A DNA stretch of 64,000 nucleotides. Source: Halopseudomonas phragmitis. GTDB lineage: Bacteria; Pseudomonadota; Gammaproteobacteria; Pseudomonadales; Pseudomonadaceae. The stretch covers positions 767,501 to 831,500 of the forward strand of contig NZ_CP020100.1 in the NCBI RefSeq assembly GCF_002056295.1, read 5' to 3'. Of this stretch, positions 1 through 9,523 are shown in pieces. Positions within the stretch are counted from its first letter, which is position 1. Every line of letters begins with the position of its first letter. Under the pieces are notes generated by a model. The model was given only the letters and a program-made list of their open reading frames with translations, made no database searches and was not told the DNA's origin. The position numbers were made by a program, and so were the translations under genes.

Positions 1-56
1 GTAACCCATTGATCCTAAAGCACTTTAAACAAAGCACCGCGATCAGCGAGAGGCGC

Positions 57-84
57 ATTATAGGCACTTTCAAAACACCGTCAA
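57..84 (-). promoter_or_regulatory. Sigma-70 promoter reading off the left edge
   Basis: On the - strand a TTGACG -35 box (84-79) lies 16 bases before a perfect TATAAT -10 box (62-57), followed by the discriminator GCGCC. Transcription would start near 50 and leave the window, so a - strand gene probably begins just outside it. I cannot identify that gene from what is here. Confidence 0.6.
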
Positions 85-114
85 GACTTTTTCCAAAACT
101 TTTACTGCACAAAT

Positions 115-143
115 GCAAAGCCCCGCCAGAGGCGGGGCTTTGT
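115..143 (-). terminator. Terminator of maeB
   Basis: An 11-bp stem (AAAGCCCCGCC, loop AGA, GGCGGGGCTTT; 117-141) lies 20 bases past the maeB stop on the - strand. The stem ends in T residues on both strands, so it may work in both directions. Confidence 0.8.
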
Positions 144-160
144 ACGACCACCAAACCGCG

Positions 161-1423
161 TTACTTGACGTCTTCTACCGACATCAGCGGGTAGTGAGCA
201 GGGTAAGGCTGAGTCGCCACACCCGAATCAATAGCAGCCTGAGCCACGGCAGCCGGTACGCGCTCGATCAGACGCACATCCATCGGCTTGGGAATGATGT
301 ACTCACGACCAAATTCGAGCTTGATGCCGCCGTAGGCCTCGGATACATACTCCGGCACCGGCTCTTTGGCCAGTTCGCGGATGGCATGAACCGCAGCGAT
401 CTTCATCTCTTCATTGATCCGGGTTGCACGCACGTCGAGCGCACCACGGAAGATAAAGGGGAAGCCCAGCACGTTGTTGACCTGATTCGGATAGTCGGAG
501 CGGCCAGTAGCCATGATCACGTCCGGACGCGCCGCATGAGCCAGCTCCGGCTTGATTTCCGGATCTGGGTTGGAGCAGGCGAATACGATCGGGTTTTCGG
601 CCATCAGCTTGAGGTCGGCTGGCGGCAGCAGGTCCGGACCAGACAGACCAACGAATACATCAGCACCCTTGAGCGCGTCGGTCAGAGTGCGCTTGTCGGT
701 CTCAGTGGCGAAGATCGCCTTGTACTCGTTCAGATCATCACGACCAGCATGGATCACGCCCTTGCGGTCGAGCATATAGATGTTTTCAACCTTGGCACCC
801 ATGGATACCAGCAGCTTCATGCAGGCGATGGCCGCAGCACCGGCACCGAGGCAGACGATCTTGGCATCTTCGATGGTCTTGTCGGCCAATTCCAGAGCAT
901 TGATCATGGCCGCAGCGGTAACGATAGCAGTACCGTGCTGGTCATCGTGGAATACTGGGATGTCGCACTGCTCAATCAGTGCGCGCTCGATCTCAAAGCA
1001 CTCAGGCGCCTTGATATCTTCCAGGTTGATGCCACCAAAGGTGCAGGAGATACGCTTGACGGTATCAATGAAAGCCTGAGGGCTTTCAGCTTCGACCTCA
1101 ATGTCGAACACGTCGACGCCAGCAAAGCGCTTGAACAGCACACCCTTGCCTTCCATGACCGGCTTGCTCGCCAGCGGCCCCAGATTACCCAAACCGAGAA
1201 TCGCGGTACCATCGGAAATCACCGCAACCAGGTTGCCCTTGCCGGTGTATTTGAAGGCGTTTTCGGGATCCTTGGCGATCTCGCGTACCGGCTCAGCAAC
1301 ACCCGGGCTGTAGGCCAACGCCAGGTCACGGGCAGTAGCGGTAGGCTTGGTCAGTTCAACGCTCAACTTGCCCGGGCGCGGATTGGCGTGATAGGCAAGT
1401 GCATCGGTTCTCAAATCGGACAT
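161..1423 (-). CDS. maeB: NAD(P)-dependent malic enzyme, short MaeB-type
   Basis: This enzyme oxidatively decarboxylates malate to pyruvate and CO2 in the cytoplasm, linking the TCA cycle with pyruvate and NAD(P)H supply. The 420-residue product has the malic N-terminal signature around [12 protein letters not shown], the FHDDQHGTA metal-site segment and a Rossmann GAGAAA motif near the middle. It ends with the malic domain and lacks the phosphotransacetylase tail of long MaeB proteins. The ATG at 1423 is preferred over the in-frame TTG at 1429 because GGAA sits nine bases upstream of it. It stands alone between its own promoter and terminator. NAD versus NADP preference cannot be read from sequence. 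Confidence 0.93.
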   Translation of the reverse strand: MSDLRTDALAYHANPRPGKLSVELTKPTATARDLALAYSPGVAEPVREIAKDPENAFKYTGKGNLVAVISDGTAILGLGNLGPLASKPVMEGKGVLFKRFAGVDVFDIEVEAESPQAFIDTVKRISCTFGGINLEDIKAPECFEIERALIEQCDIPVFHDDQHGTAIVTAAAMINALELADKTIEDAKIVCLGAGAAAIACMKLLVSMGAKVENIYMLDRKGVIHAGRDDLNEYKAIFATETDKRTLTDALKGADVFVGLSGPDLLPPADLKLMAENPIVFACSNPDPEIKPELAHAARPDVIMATGRSDYPNQVNNVLGFPFIFRGALDVRATRINEEMKIAAVHAIRELAKEPVPEYVSEAYGGIKLEFGREYIIPKPMDVRLIERVPAAVAQAAIDSGVATQPYPAHYPLMSVEDVK

Positions 1424-1462
1424 GGTCAAAAATTCCAGTCAAGTTGCTCATGCGGACGGCCG

Positions 1463-1491
1463 AGAATACCGAAAAGCATGTACCCGAACAA
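1463..1491 (-). promoter_or_regulatory. Sigma-70 promoter of maeB
   Basis: On the - strand TTGTTC (1491-1486) and TATTCT (1468-1463) are separated by 17 bases, giving a start near 1456 and a leader of about 33 bases before maeB. Confidence 0.5.
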
Positions 1492-1520
1492 GATTATTCA
1501 CGGAATATATGACGAGGACA

Positions 1521-2963
1521 TTATTTTACAACTTTGAGCCATTGACCCGCCGCCGGCTCACCTGTCGGCCAGTGCCCATTCAGCAGCCGCAACCGCGCTT
1601 CAGCCTCCTCGCCAAGTGGGCTGCCTTGCGCCAGGCTGGCGTAGTTGTCGCCAACCCTGGCACGCCGCAAACGGATGCGCAGCGGCTCGGCCTGCGCACG
1701 CTCACTAGCCTCAAGCGCACGAAAACTGCCGATTACCTCGACAAAGCCCGCATCGTATAACTCCAGCGGGCCACGCCCCCTGAATCCGGCGACAAACAGA
1801 AAGGCCTGCTCACCCCGAACTATGGCGGCCACTCGGCGCGCCTGATTGCCGGGAATGATCGCCATATAGCCCTGATAACCCGGGCCACTGAACGCCTGCT
1901 CCTGCACCAGACGTTGGTTACCAGCACGCTGGCGCAGCAACTCCTCTGCTGTCAATGGCCGACTCAGACGCTCAAGCACCAATGCGATAAACCCCTGCTG
2001 ATCCGGCGTATGCGCCAGCAACACATCCGGCCGATTGACCAGCACCCAGCCCTGCGGATAACTCAGGGCCAGATCCAGGTCAACATGAAAGAACTGCGAG
2101 CCGCGCACAATCCCTTCACGCGCACTGCTGCCGTACACCAATCCGTCGATCGCCTTGAGATACTCCCCAATACCGTCATGCTGCGCCTGATCGCCGGCCA
2201 GCGCCTCAGCCCTGGCCACCACCTGGCGCAGACGCTGATCATGGGTAGGGTGTGTAGCGAACAGCCCATGATAGCCCGCCACTTCACGCCCCTCGGCCGC
2301 CGCACGCTGGCGATGGTAGTCATCCTGATCCTTGAGTACACCAATGACACTCAACATGGCCTGCGGTCGATACCCCGTGCGCGCCAGATACTCGGCACCC
2401 AGCCCATCGGCCTCCAGCTCCATCTCTCGCCCATAACCACGGACCATCGCTGTACCCAATATATTGCTCAGGTCGCCGGCCGCCCTGACACCGGTCCCGA
2501 TGGTCAGCAGATCACTGAGCAGCCCAGTACCCATGGCCATACTCTGCTGACGCACCCCATGGCGGGCGGTGACGTGACCGAGCTCATGACCAAGCACAGC
2601 AGCCAGCTCAGCTTCGGAGTTCAGATAGGCCAGCAGCCCACGGTGGATATAGATATGCCCGCCTGGCAAGGCAAAGGCGTTGACATCAGCACTGTCGACC
2701 ACCCGAAACCGGTAATCGAGGCCCGGGCGATGACTGGCCTGCGCCAAGCGTTGCCCTACGCCCTGCACGTAAGCCTGCAGAGCCTCATCCCCAACCATCG
2801 ACAACTGCTGCTCAAGCTGCTGACTAGCCTGGCGACCCAGCGTCAGCTCCTGAGCCTCGGACATCATCACGAAATCCTGCCGCCCCGTCACCGGATTAGG
2901 CGCACAGCCGGTCAACACGACCAGCAACAACAACCCTGACAAAAGAACAACTGGCCCAGACAT
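1521..2963 (-). CDS. M48 family zinc metalloprotease lipoprotein (BepA-like)
   Basis: Probably a periplasmic or outer-membrane-attached zinc endopeptidase involved in envelope protein quality control, as BepA and related M48 proteins are. The 480-residue product starts with a lipoprotein signal ending in LTGC (Cys20). The catalytic HELGH motif is at residues 126-130, and the GREMELEADGLG segment further on carries the third zinc ligand. The C-terminal half has no TPR pattern that I recognise, unlike E. coli BepA, so equivalence to BepA is not shown. Its ATG follows directly on the TAA of the upstream nuclease gene, so the two are probably translationally coupled. Confidence 0.85.
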   Translation of the reverse strand: MSGPVVLLSGLLLLVVLTGCAPNPVTGRQDFVMMSEAQELTLGRQASQQLEQQLSMVGDEALQAYVQGVGQRLAQASHRPGLDYRFRVVDSADVNAFALPGGHIYIHRGLLAYLNSEAELAAVLGHELGHVTARHGVRQQSMAMGTGLLSDLLTIGTGVRAAGDLSNILGTAMVRGYGREMELEADGLGAEYLARTGYRPQAMLSVIGVLKDQDDYHRQRAAAEGREVAGYHGLFATHPTHDQRLRQVVARAEALAGDQAQHDGIGEYLKAIDGLVYGSSAREGIVRGSQFFHVDLDLALSYPQGWVLVNRPDVLLAHTPDQQGFIALVLERLSRPLTAEELLRQRAGNQRLVQEQAFSGPGYQGYMAIIPGNQARRVAAIVRGEQAFLFVAGFRGRGPLELYDAGFVEVIGSFRALEASERAQAEPLRIRLRRARVGDNYASLAQGSPLGEEAEARLRLLNGHWPTGEPAAGQWLKVVK

Positions 2964-3746
2964 TTATTGCAGCCCCAGCATGAACGGATGACGCACTGGC
3001 AACATGAATGGCTTAAACCCTGGTTTTACCCCCGTCTGTTGTCGCCGGTCAATGACCCAGCCACGCACCTCAACCTCACGGCCATGCCAGTGCTGCGGCG
3101 ACGCTGCCCACAGGGAGGCATCATCCAAAGCCAGTCGCAGCACAATAGGCCCATCCAACTCCAGCCACAGATAACGTCCGGCCGACTGCACGCGAGCGAT
3201 CCTGCCACGCAATACCTGAAAACCAGCCTTCGCCCGGGCCGCCGGCAGCGGCGGCTGGCGCCACACTCCCAGCAGTTCCCGGCGGGCCTCACCCTCGGCC
3301 GCGGCATGACACTCCAGCAGCGCCAGATTAGGCGGCACCGCCAGCGCGAACCCAAGCCCATCGGCCAGCAGCAACGCCTCGATATTGGCACCTCGACCGG
3401 TAAACAGATGGCCCAGAGTCCGCCCATAGCGATCCTCCGCCTGCTGACCAACCACCAACTGCAAGCCCGGCTCGCGCACCAACGCTTGCAAACGCTCCCG
3501 GGCCTGTTCAGCGAACGGCTCAGACGCACGACCTTCACGACCAATCTCGGGCGTATCAATGCCGATCAGCCGCACACGCCGCCCGTCCTCCAGGCGCAAA
3601 GTATCGCCATCGATGACCCGGGCCGCAGTTACCAGCTCAGCAACGGCAGGTGGCGTGCAAATCTCGGCCGCAACCGGCTGGAGCAAACTGCAGGCAACAA
3701 AAAAGGCGCCCCACAGGAGCGCCTTCTTGGTTGCTTGCCTTGCCAT
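2964..3746 (-). CDS. Exported thermonuclease-family (SNase-like) protein
   Basis: The core VIDGDTLRLEDGRRVRLIGID followed by TPE is the staphylococcal-nuclease fold signature, with the acidic calcium ligands and the catalytic-type Arg/Glu region intact. An N-terminal hydrophobic segment (LLWGAFFVACSLLQPVAA) is a probable signal peptide, so the enzyme should cut nucleic acid outside the cytoplasm. I chose the ATG at 3746 (260 residues), because the longer frame from 3788 runs into rpmE. The ribosome-binding site is poor. The rpmE terminator lies inside the first codons, so this gene and the M48 gene behind it are probably expressed at low level by read-through or from an unseen promoter. Confidence 0.8.
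   Translation of the reverse strand: MARQATKKALLWGAFFVACSLLQPVAAEICTPPAVAELVTAARVIDGDTLRLEDGRRVRLIGIDTPEIGREGRASEPFAEQARERLQALVREPGLQLVVGQQAEDRYGRTLGHLFTGRGANIEALLLADGLGFALAVPPNLALLECHAAAEGEARRELLGVWRQPPLPAARAKAGFQVLRGRIARVQSAGRYLWLELDGPIVLRLALDDASLWAASPQHWHGREVEVRGWVIDRRQQTGVKPGFKPFMLPVRHPFMLGLQ
3699..3725 (-). terminator. rpmE terminator inside the nuclease 5' coding region
   Basis: On the - strand the stem AAGGCGC / GCGCCTT (nine-base loop) is followed by a run of Ts, 44 bases after the rpmE stop. It overlaps codons 8-16 of the downstream nuclease. Confidence 0.75.
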
Positions 3747-3768
3747 CCTTGCAGGGCCGTGCAGTTTG

Positions 3769-3981
3769 TTACTTGGTGCCAACCACACCGAAACGCTGCT
3801 TGAAGCGCTCGATACGACCGCCGGTGTCCAGGACCTTCTGCTTTCCGGTGTAGAACGGGTGGCACTCGGAGCACACGTCGATGTGGAACGCCTGGCACAA
3901 AGTCGAACGGGTCTTGATCACGTTGCCGCAGCTGCAGGTAGCTTCGACTTCTGCGTAGGCGGGATGCAAATCAGCTTTCAT
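3769..3981 (-). CDS. rpmE: 50S ribosomal protein L31, zinc-binding form
   Basis: The 70-residue product is a component of the large ribosomal subunit central protuberance. It carries the C+ type zinc ligands Cys16, Cys18, Cys37 and Cys40, which distinguish it from the zinc-independent YkgM paralogue made in zinc starvation. AGAGGA lies about eight bases before the ATG. It is divergent from priA, as in many gamma-proteobacteria, and has its own promoter and terminator. Confidence 0.97.
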   Translation of the reverse strand: MKADLHPAYAEVEATCSCGNVIKTRSTLCQAFHIDVCSECHPFYTGKQKVLDTGGRIERFKQRFGVVGTK

Positions 3982-4094
3982 GATGAATTCCTCTTTGGGT
4001 GTGCCGCCACCGGACCGACTTGATCAGGCACCGCACGGTGTTTGTACGCCAGCTCCCGGGCTCACGCACAAGGGATCTGAAAATAGGCCGGCGA

Positions 4095-4122
4095 TGATAC
4101 CAGAATCCACCCCAGACGCAAG
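4095..4122 (-). promoter_or_regulatory. Sigma-70 promoter of rpmE
   Basis: On the - strand TTGCGT (4122-4117) and TATCAT (4100-4095) are spaced by 16 bases, about 115 bases before the rpmE ATG. Confidence 0.5.
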
Positions 4123-4239
4123 CATCGGCGCTATTTACCAGCACTTCAGGAACATATCCGGCATATATAAGGCGTTGTTCCCCGCCCCCTGATGCTAACA
4201 TCAGCGCAGTTTCATCCAGGTCATCACCAGAGAACGCCC

Positions 4240-6456
4240 GTGCCCGGACCCATACTGCAAGTTGCCCTGCCCTCGCCACTGCGCCGCCTGTTCGACTACC
4301 GGGCGCCGGCTGGCGTGCACCCTGAGCAGCTTAAGATCGGCCAGCGGGTACGCGTGTCTTTTGGCCAACGGCAACTGGTTGGTCTGATCGCCGGCCTGGC
4401 CGAGCATAGCGATGTGCCTGCCGCCAAACTCAAACCAGCCTTGGAGCTGATAGACCTCAAGCCCCTGCTGCCGGACAGCCTGTGGCGACTATGCTATTGG
4501 ACCGCGCAATACTACCAGCACAGCCTGGGTGACACCCTGAGCTGCGCCCTGCCGGTGCTGCTGCGCCAGGGCGAACCAGCCCTGGCTCGCCAGGATGTGC
4601 TTTGGCAACTCTGTCCAGGCGCCTACCCGGAACATCCGGCCCTGAGCCGGGCACAGAAACAGAAGCACGCGGTCCAGATCCTGGCCCGCCACCCCCACGG
4701 CCTGTCGCATGCACTGATCAGCCAATGGGGGCTTAGCCGCGACAGCCTTGAGGCGCTGGAGCGCAAAGGCCTGGCTAGGCGCATCAGCCAGTCCCCACAC
4801 CACAGCCATGAGCCGCTGCCTTTATTAAGAGAGGCGCCACTGACGGCCAACCCCGAGCAACAGGCCGCATTAGCGGCGATTCTGGAGACCCCAGGTTTTA
4901 ATACCTGGCTACTCGAAGGCGTGACCGGCAGCGGCAAGACCGAGGTCTACCTGCAGGCGATCGAACACTGCCTGCGCCAGGGCCGCCAGGCCCTGGTGCT
5001 GATCCCGGAAATCGGTCTGACCCCACAGACCTTGGAACGCTTTCGCCAACGCTTCAGCACACCAGTGGTGATTCTGCATTCCGGGCTCAACGACCGTGAG
5101 CGCCTGGATGCCTGGATTGCCGCCCGCGACGGCGAAGTCGGGATTGTCATCGGTACCCGGTCGGCGGTATTTACCCCGCTGGCGCAGCCGGGCCTGCTGA
5201 TCGTCGATGAAGAGCATGACCTGTCTTACAAACAGCAGGACGGTCTGCGCTACAACGCCCGCGATCTGGCGGTGTATCGCGGTCACCTGGAAAACATGCC
5301 GGTCATTCTCGGCTCGGCCACCCCATCGCTGGAAACCCTGCACAACGCCCAGCGCGGACGTTATCGGCACCTACGCCTGACCCAGCGGGCCGGCAATGCC
5401 CAGGCTCCTCGTTTCCAGTGCCTGGACATTCGCAGTCGCCCCCTGGAGGGCGGCCTGTCGCAACCGTTGCTGCAGGCTATCGACCAGCATCTCAGGCAGG
5501 GCAATCAGGTGCTGGTGTTTATCAATCGGCGCGGCTTTGCTCCTACACTGATGTGCCATGACTGCGGCTGGATCGCCGAATGCCGACGCTGTGACGCCCG
5601 CATGACCGTACATCAGGCGCCCAGCCACCTGCACTGCCACCATTGCGACAGCCAGCGCCCGCTTGATCGCCACTGCCCCAAATGCAACAGTGCCGACCTG
5701 CGTCCGATCGGCGCCGGTACCGAGCGTACCGAAGAGCATCTGAGCCAGCGCTTCCCCGATACTCCGGTGCTGCGGATCGATCGCGACAGCACTGCGCGCA
5801 AGGATGCCATGCAGAAGCTGCTGACCCGCATTCACAGCGGCGCCCCCTGCCTGCTGGTCGGCACCCAGATGCTCGCCAAGGGCCACCACTTCCCTGATGT
5901 CACCCTGGTCGCCATCCTCGATGCCGACGGCGGCCTGTTCTCCGCCGACTTTCGCGGCGCCGAACGCATGGCTCAGATGATTACCCAGGTAGCTGGCCGC
6001 GCCGGGCGGGCAAACAAGCCCGGGCAGGTGCTAATCCAGACCCATATGGCCGAACATCCCCTGCTGATTGATCTGACCGAGCATGGTTACCCGGCCATTG
6101 CCCAGCGCGAACTGAGCGCCCGCGAGGCAGCCCATCTGCCACCGTTCAGCTTCATTGCCCTGCTGCGCGCCGAAGCCAATCGGGTCGACCAGACCGAAAG
6201 TTTCCTCGATCAGGCCTGCGATCTGGCCGAGCATCTCAAGACCCAACAAGGGCTGCAGGGTATCGAACTGCTCGGCCCGGTACCCTCGCCAATGGAGAGG
6301 CGCGCCGGGCGTTACCGAGCTCAGTTGCTGGTTCTGGCCGACCAGCGCTCTACCCTGCACAGCTTGCTGCACCCCTGGCTCGGCCTGCTGGAGCAGGAGC
6401 CGCTGGGCCGCAAGGTCCGCTGGTCGCTGGATGTCGATCCGCTCGACATGTTCTGA
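4240..6456 (+). CDS. priA: Primosomal protein N' (replication restart helicase PriA)
   Basis: PriA recognises stalled or repaired forks and reloads the DnaB helicase. The protein has the N-terminal DNA-binding region, a Walker A motif GVTGSGKT at residues 227-234 and a DEEH Walker B at 323-326. A cluster of paired cysteines (MCHDCGW ... CRRCDAR ... CHHCDS ... CPKCN) forms the two zinc-binding sites between the helicase lobes. I prefer the GTG at 4240 (738 residues), because VPGPILQVALPSPLRR then aligns with the usual PriA N-terminus. An ATG at 4192 would add 16 atypical residues. It is divergent from rpmE. Confidence 0.95.
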   Translation: MPGPILQVALPSPLRRLFDYRAPAGVHPEQLKIGQRVRVSFGQRQLVGLIAGLAEHSDVPAAKLKPALELIDLKPLLPDSLWRLCYWTAQYYQHSLGDTLSCALPVLLRQGEPALARQDVLWQLCPGAYPEHPALSRAQKQKHAVQILARHPHGLSHALISQWGLSRDSLEALERKGLARRISQSPHHSHEPLPLLREAPLTANPEQQAALAAILETPGFNTWLLEGVTGSGKTEVYLQAIEHCLRQGRQALVLIPEIGLTPQTLERFRQRFSTPVVILHSGLNDRERLDAWIAARDGEVGIVIGTRSAVFTPLAQPGLLIVDEEHDLSYKQQDGLRYNARDLAVYRGHLENMPVILGSATPSLETLHNAQRGRYRHLRLTQRAGNAQAPRFQCLDIRSRPLEGGLSQPLLQAIDQHLRQGNQVLVFINRRGFAPTLMCHDCGWIAECRRCDARMTVHQAPSHLHCHHCDSQRPLDRHCPKCNSADLRPIGAGTERTEEHLSQRFPDTPVLRIDRDSTARKDAMQKLLTRIHSGAPCLLVGTQMLAKGHHFPDVTLVAILDADGGLFSADFRGAERMAQMITQVAGRAGRANKPGQVLIQTHMAEHPLLIDLTEHGYPAIAQRELSAREAAHLPPFSFIALLRAEANRVDQTESFLDQACDLAEHLKTQQGLQGIELLGPVPSPMERRAGRYRAQLLVLADQRSTLHSLLHPWLGLLEQEPLGRKVRWSLDVDPLDMF

Positions 6457-6532
6457 GCATTTGGCAAGTCCGCCCTGAAACGGGATAATAGCCGGTTTCC
6501 CCGATGGCCCCCTGCCGGAAGACCACACAGCC

Positions 6533-8278
6533 ATGAAAAACCTGATCAGCCAACTGCTCGCCAGCGCCGTCAGCACCCTGCAACAGCAAGGCGTACTGCC
6601 TACCGACCTGAGTCCCAAAATCCAGGTGGAAACCGCCCGCGACAAGGCCCATGGTGATTTCGCCAGCAACCTGGCCATGACCCTGGCCAAACCGGCCGGC
6701 ATGAAACCGCGTGATCTGGCCGAAAAGCTGATTGCCGCGCTGCCTGCCCACGAAGCCGTGCGCGAGGTCAGCATCGCCGGCCCCGGCTTCATCAACTTTT
6801 TCCAGGACAGTGCCTGGCTGGCCCGACAACTGGAGCAGGCGCTGACCGATGCCAAGCTGGGAGTTCCCCCAGCAGATCCCCTGCAGCGTGTGGTGGTTGA
6901 CTACTCCTCACCGAACCTGGCCAAGGAAATGCACGTCGGCCACCTGCGCTCGACCATCATTGGCGATGCCGTAGCCCGGGTACTTGAGTTTCTCGGCCAC
7001 AGCGTCATCCGCCAGAACCACGTGGGCGACTGGGGCACCCAGTTCGGCATGCTGCTGGCCTACCTGGAAGAACACAGCGTCGACGCCGAAGCCGAGCTGG
7101 GCGATCTGGAGCACTTCTACCGCCAGGCCAAGAAGCGCTTCGACGACAGCCCCGAGTTCGCCGACCGTGCGCGCCAGCGGGTAGTCGAGCTGCAGGCCGG
7201 CGACGCCGAATGCCTGGCTCTGTGGCAGCGCTTCAACAACATCTCGCTGGGCCATTGCCAGGCCGTCTACGACCGCCTGGGTGTCAGCCTGAGCGCCGCC
7301 GATGTGCGTGGCGAAAGCGCCTATAACGACATGCTCACAGGCGTGGTCGAGTCCCTGCGCGCCAGCGGCCTGCTGAGCGAGAGCGAAGGCGCCCAATGCG
7401 TATTCCTCGACGAATTCAAAAACAGCGAAGGCAAACCGCTGCCAGTGATCGTGCAAAAGGCCGGCGGCGGTTTTCTCTATGCCACCACCGACCTGGCCGC
7501 CATGCGCTATCGCCATGAGCAACTGCAAGCCGACCGGGTACTGTACTTTGTCGACCAGCGACAGGCCCTGCACTTCCAACAAGTATTCGCCGTAGCGCGC
7601 CAGGCTGGTTTCGTCCCGGCCGAGATGCAGCTCGAACACATGGGCTTTGGCACCATGAACGGCGCTGACGGCAAACCGTTCAAGACCCGTGACGGCGGCA
7701 CCGTCAAGCTGATCGACCTGCTCGACGAAGCCGAACAGCGCGCCTACGCCCTGGTTCAGCAGAAGAACCCCGACCTGCCCGAGGCCGAACTCAAGCAGAT
7801 CGCCCGCGCAGTCGGGATCGGTGCAGTCAAGTACGCCGACCTGTCCAAGCACCGCAGCAGCGACTACAGCTTCAACTTTGAGCAGATGCTCAGCTTCGAG
7901 GGCAACACCGCGCCCTATCTGATGTACGCCTACACCCGGGTGGCCAGTGTGTTCCGCAAGCTTGAGCGCGACATGCAGCAGCTCGACGACCTGGCGCCGC
8001 TGAGCCTGGAGCATGAGGCTGAGCTGGATCTGGCCGCGCACCTGGCCCAGTTCGGCCCGACGCTCAACTATGTGGCCCGCGAAGGCACGCCCCATGTGCT
8101 CTGCCATTATCTGTATGAACTGGCCGGGCGCTTCTCCAGCTTCTACGAGCAGTGCCCGATCCTCAGCGCCGAACAAGCCAGCCAACGCGACAGCCGCCTG
8201 CGCCTGGCAGCCCTGACTGGACGAACCCTCAAGCAAGGCCTTAACCTGCTCGGCATTGAGACTCTGGAGCGCATGTAA
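6533..8278 (+). CDS. argS: Arginine--tRNA ligase
   Basis: A class I aminoacyl-tRNA synthetase that charges tRNA-Arg. The HIGH signature appears as HVGH at residues 134-137, after the ArgS-specific N-terminal tRNA D-loop-binding domain. The C-terminal DALR anticodon domain ends in the typical ...GIETLERM. At 581 residues it has normal length. It lies 76 bases behind priA and five bases before ftsN, so it probably shares a transcript with ftsN. Confidence 0.97.
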   Translation: MKNLISQLLASAVSTLQQQGVLPTDLSPKIQVETARDKAHGDFASNLAMTLAKPAGMKPRDLAEKLIAALPAHEAVREVSIAGPGFINFFQDSAWLARQLEQALTDAKLGVPPADPLQRVVVDYSSPNLAKEMHVGHLRSTIIGDAVARVLEFLGHSVIRQNHVGDWGTQFGMLLAYLEEHSVDAEAELGDLEHFYRQAKKRFDDSPEFADRARQRVVELQAGDAECLALWQRFNNISLGHCQAVYDRLGVSLSAADVRGESAYNDMLTGVVESLRASGLLSESEGAQCVFLDEFKNSEGKPLPVIVQKAGGGFLYATTDLAAMRYRHEQLQADRVLYFVDQRQALHFQQVFAVARQAGFVPAEMQLEHMGFGTMNGADGKPFKTRDGGTVKLIDLLDEAEQRAYALVQQKNPDLPEAELKQIARAVGIGAVKYADLSKHRSSDYSFNFEQMLSFEGNTAPYLMYAYTRVASVFRKLERDMQQLDDLAPLSLEHEAELDLAAHLAQFGPTLNYVAREGTPHVLCHYLYELAGRFSSFYEQCPILSAEQASQRDSRLRLAALTGRTLKQGLNLLGIETLERM

Positions 8279-8283
8279 GCAGC

Positions 8284-8877
8284 ATGGCAAAAGGACGCAA
8301 AGCTCCCCGCCGCGGCGCCAGCCGGGCGCAACCCAAACAGCGGCGCGCCATTCCCGGCTGGCTGTGGCTGGTTGGCGGCCTGGCAATCGGCCTGTTCGTC
8401 GCCTTCCTGTTCCAGCTGGAACCGGGACGCGATGGAGTGCGCCGGGATGCCACCCCCAAGCCGACCCCGCAACCCACTCGCCCGGCGCCAGTGCAGGAAC
8501 AGCGCCCGCGCTATGACTTCTATACCCTGCTGCCAGAGTCCGAGGTGCTAGTGCCAGAGAGTGCTGTGCCGGCAACCCCGCCTGCTACGCCAGCCACTCC
8601 CCCGGAAACCAGCAAACCGCAGGTCGCTACCCGCTTCTACCTGCAGGCCGGCTCATTCCGCCAGCGCAGCGAAGCCGACCGGGTGCGCGCCCAGATCCTG
8701 CTGATGGGTCTGGACGTGCAACTGGAAAGCGCCAAGCTCAACAGCGGTGAGACCTGGTACCGAGTGCAGGTTGGCCCGTTCCAGGATCGCAACAGCCTGA
8801 CCCAGGCCCAGCAAACCCTGACTGGCAACGGGTTCGATAACCTGCTGTTACAACAGCGCACCGTCAATCTCAACTGA
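8284..8877 (+). CDS. ftsN: SPOR-domain cell-division protein (FtsN-like)
   Basis: The 197-residue protein has a short basic cytoplasmic start, one membrane helix at about residues 20-38 (WLWLVGGLAIGLFVAFLF), a Pro/Thr-rich periplasmic linker and a C-terminal SPOR domain (about 118-195). SPOR domains bind denuded septal peptidoglycan. The location between argS and hslVU is the Pseudomonas equivalent of the E. coli priA-ftsN-hslVU order, which is why I call it FtsN. The essential FtsN peptide itself is not obvious. It starts five bases after argS. Confidence 0.85.
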   Translation: MAKGRKAPRRGASRAQPKQRRAIPGWLWLVGGLAIGLFVAFLFQLEPGRDGVRRDATPKPTPQPTRPAPVQEQRPRYDFYTLLPESEVLVPESAVPATPPATPATPPETSKPQVATRFYLQAGSFRQRSEADRVRAQILLMGLDVQLESAKLNSGETWYRVQVGPFQDRNSLTQAQQTLTGNGFDNLLLQQRTVNLN

Positions 8878-8893
8878 GCCAACCGCGCCCGGG

Positions 8894-8922
8894 CTTGAAA
8901 TCGCTGCGGGCGCCCCCACTTA
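8894..8922 (+). promoter_or_regulatory. Heat-shock (sigma-32) promoter of hslVU
   Basis: CTTGAA (8894-8899) and CCCCACTTA (8914-8922) are separated by 14 bases. This matches the sigma-32 consensus (CTTGAA, 13-17 bases, CCCCATNTA) with one mismatch in the -10 element. Transcription should begin near 8929. Confidence 0.75.
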
Positions 8923-8929
8923 ACCTGCA

Positions 8930-8945
8930 TGGCAGTGCGCTGCCA
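8930..8945 (+). promoter_or_regulatory. 5'-terminal stem-loop of the hslVU mRNA
   Basis: TGGCAG - TGCG - CTGCCA is a perfect six-bp stem with a four-base loop, placed at the predicted transcript start. The E. coli hslVU mRNA is known to need a stem-loop in its 5' untranslated region for stability. This is a positional counterpart. Confidence 0.6.
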
Positions 8946-8974
8946 CCTCTTTCCCAGCCATGCAGGAGCTGCGT

Positions 8975-9505
8975 GTGACTACAATCGTATCCGTTCGTCG
9001 CCACGGCAAGGTCGTGATCGGCGGCGATGGCCAGGTTTCCCTGGGCAATACCGTCATGAAGGGCAACGCCCGCAAAGTTCGCCGTCTGTACAAGGACCTG
9101 GTGATTGCCGGCTTCGCTGGCGGCACCGCCGACGCCTTTACCCTGTTCGAGCGATTCGAGGCGCAACTGGAGAAACACCAAGGCCATCTGGTCCGCGCCG
9201 CCGTCGAGCTGGCCAAGGACTGGCGTACCGACCGTGCCCTGCGCCGTCTCGAGGCCCTGCTGGCCGTCGCCAACAAAGATGCCTCGTTGATCATTACCGG
9301 CAACGGTGACGTGATCGAGCCGGAAAACGGCCTGATCGCCATTGGCTCCGGCGGCCCCTACGCCCAGGCCGCCGCCACTGCCCTGCTGCAGCATACCGAC
9401 CTGCCAGCCCGCGAGATCGTCGAAACCAGTCTGAATATTGCCGGCGACATCTGCATCTACACCAACCGTAACCTGACCATCGAGGAGCTGGACGCCGATA
9501 CCTGA
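8975..9505 (+). CDS. hslV: ATP-dependent protease proteolytic subunit HslV
   Basis: HslV is the proteasome-beta-like peptidase of the HslUV complex and degrades unfolded and regulatory proteins in heat stress. The true start is the GTG at 8975: AGGAG lies six bases upstream, and removal of the initiator exposes Thr2, the catalytic N-terminal nucleophile (TTIVSVRR). The ATG at 8960 would bury that residue. The 176-residue product has the GGDGQVSLG and [11 protein letters not shown] signatures. It forms an operon with hslU 18 bases downstream. Confidence 0.97.
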   Translation: MTTIVSVRRHGKVVIGGDGQVSLGNTVMKGNARKVRRLYKDLVIAGFAGGTADAFTLFERFEAQLEKHQGHLVRAAVELAKDWRTDRALRRLEALLAVANKDASLIITGNGDVIEPENGLIAIGSGGPYAQAAATALLQHTDLPAREIVETSLNIAGDICIYTNRNLTIEELDADT

Positions 9506-9523
9506 GGCGACCGGAAATCATCC

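Noticed and set aside
6908-8575. A 555-codon - strand frame opposite argS and ftsN
   Set aside because: It is the antisense shadow of two well-supported genes and resembles no protein family.
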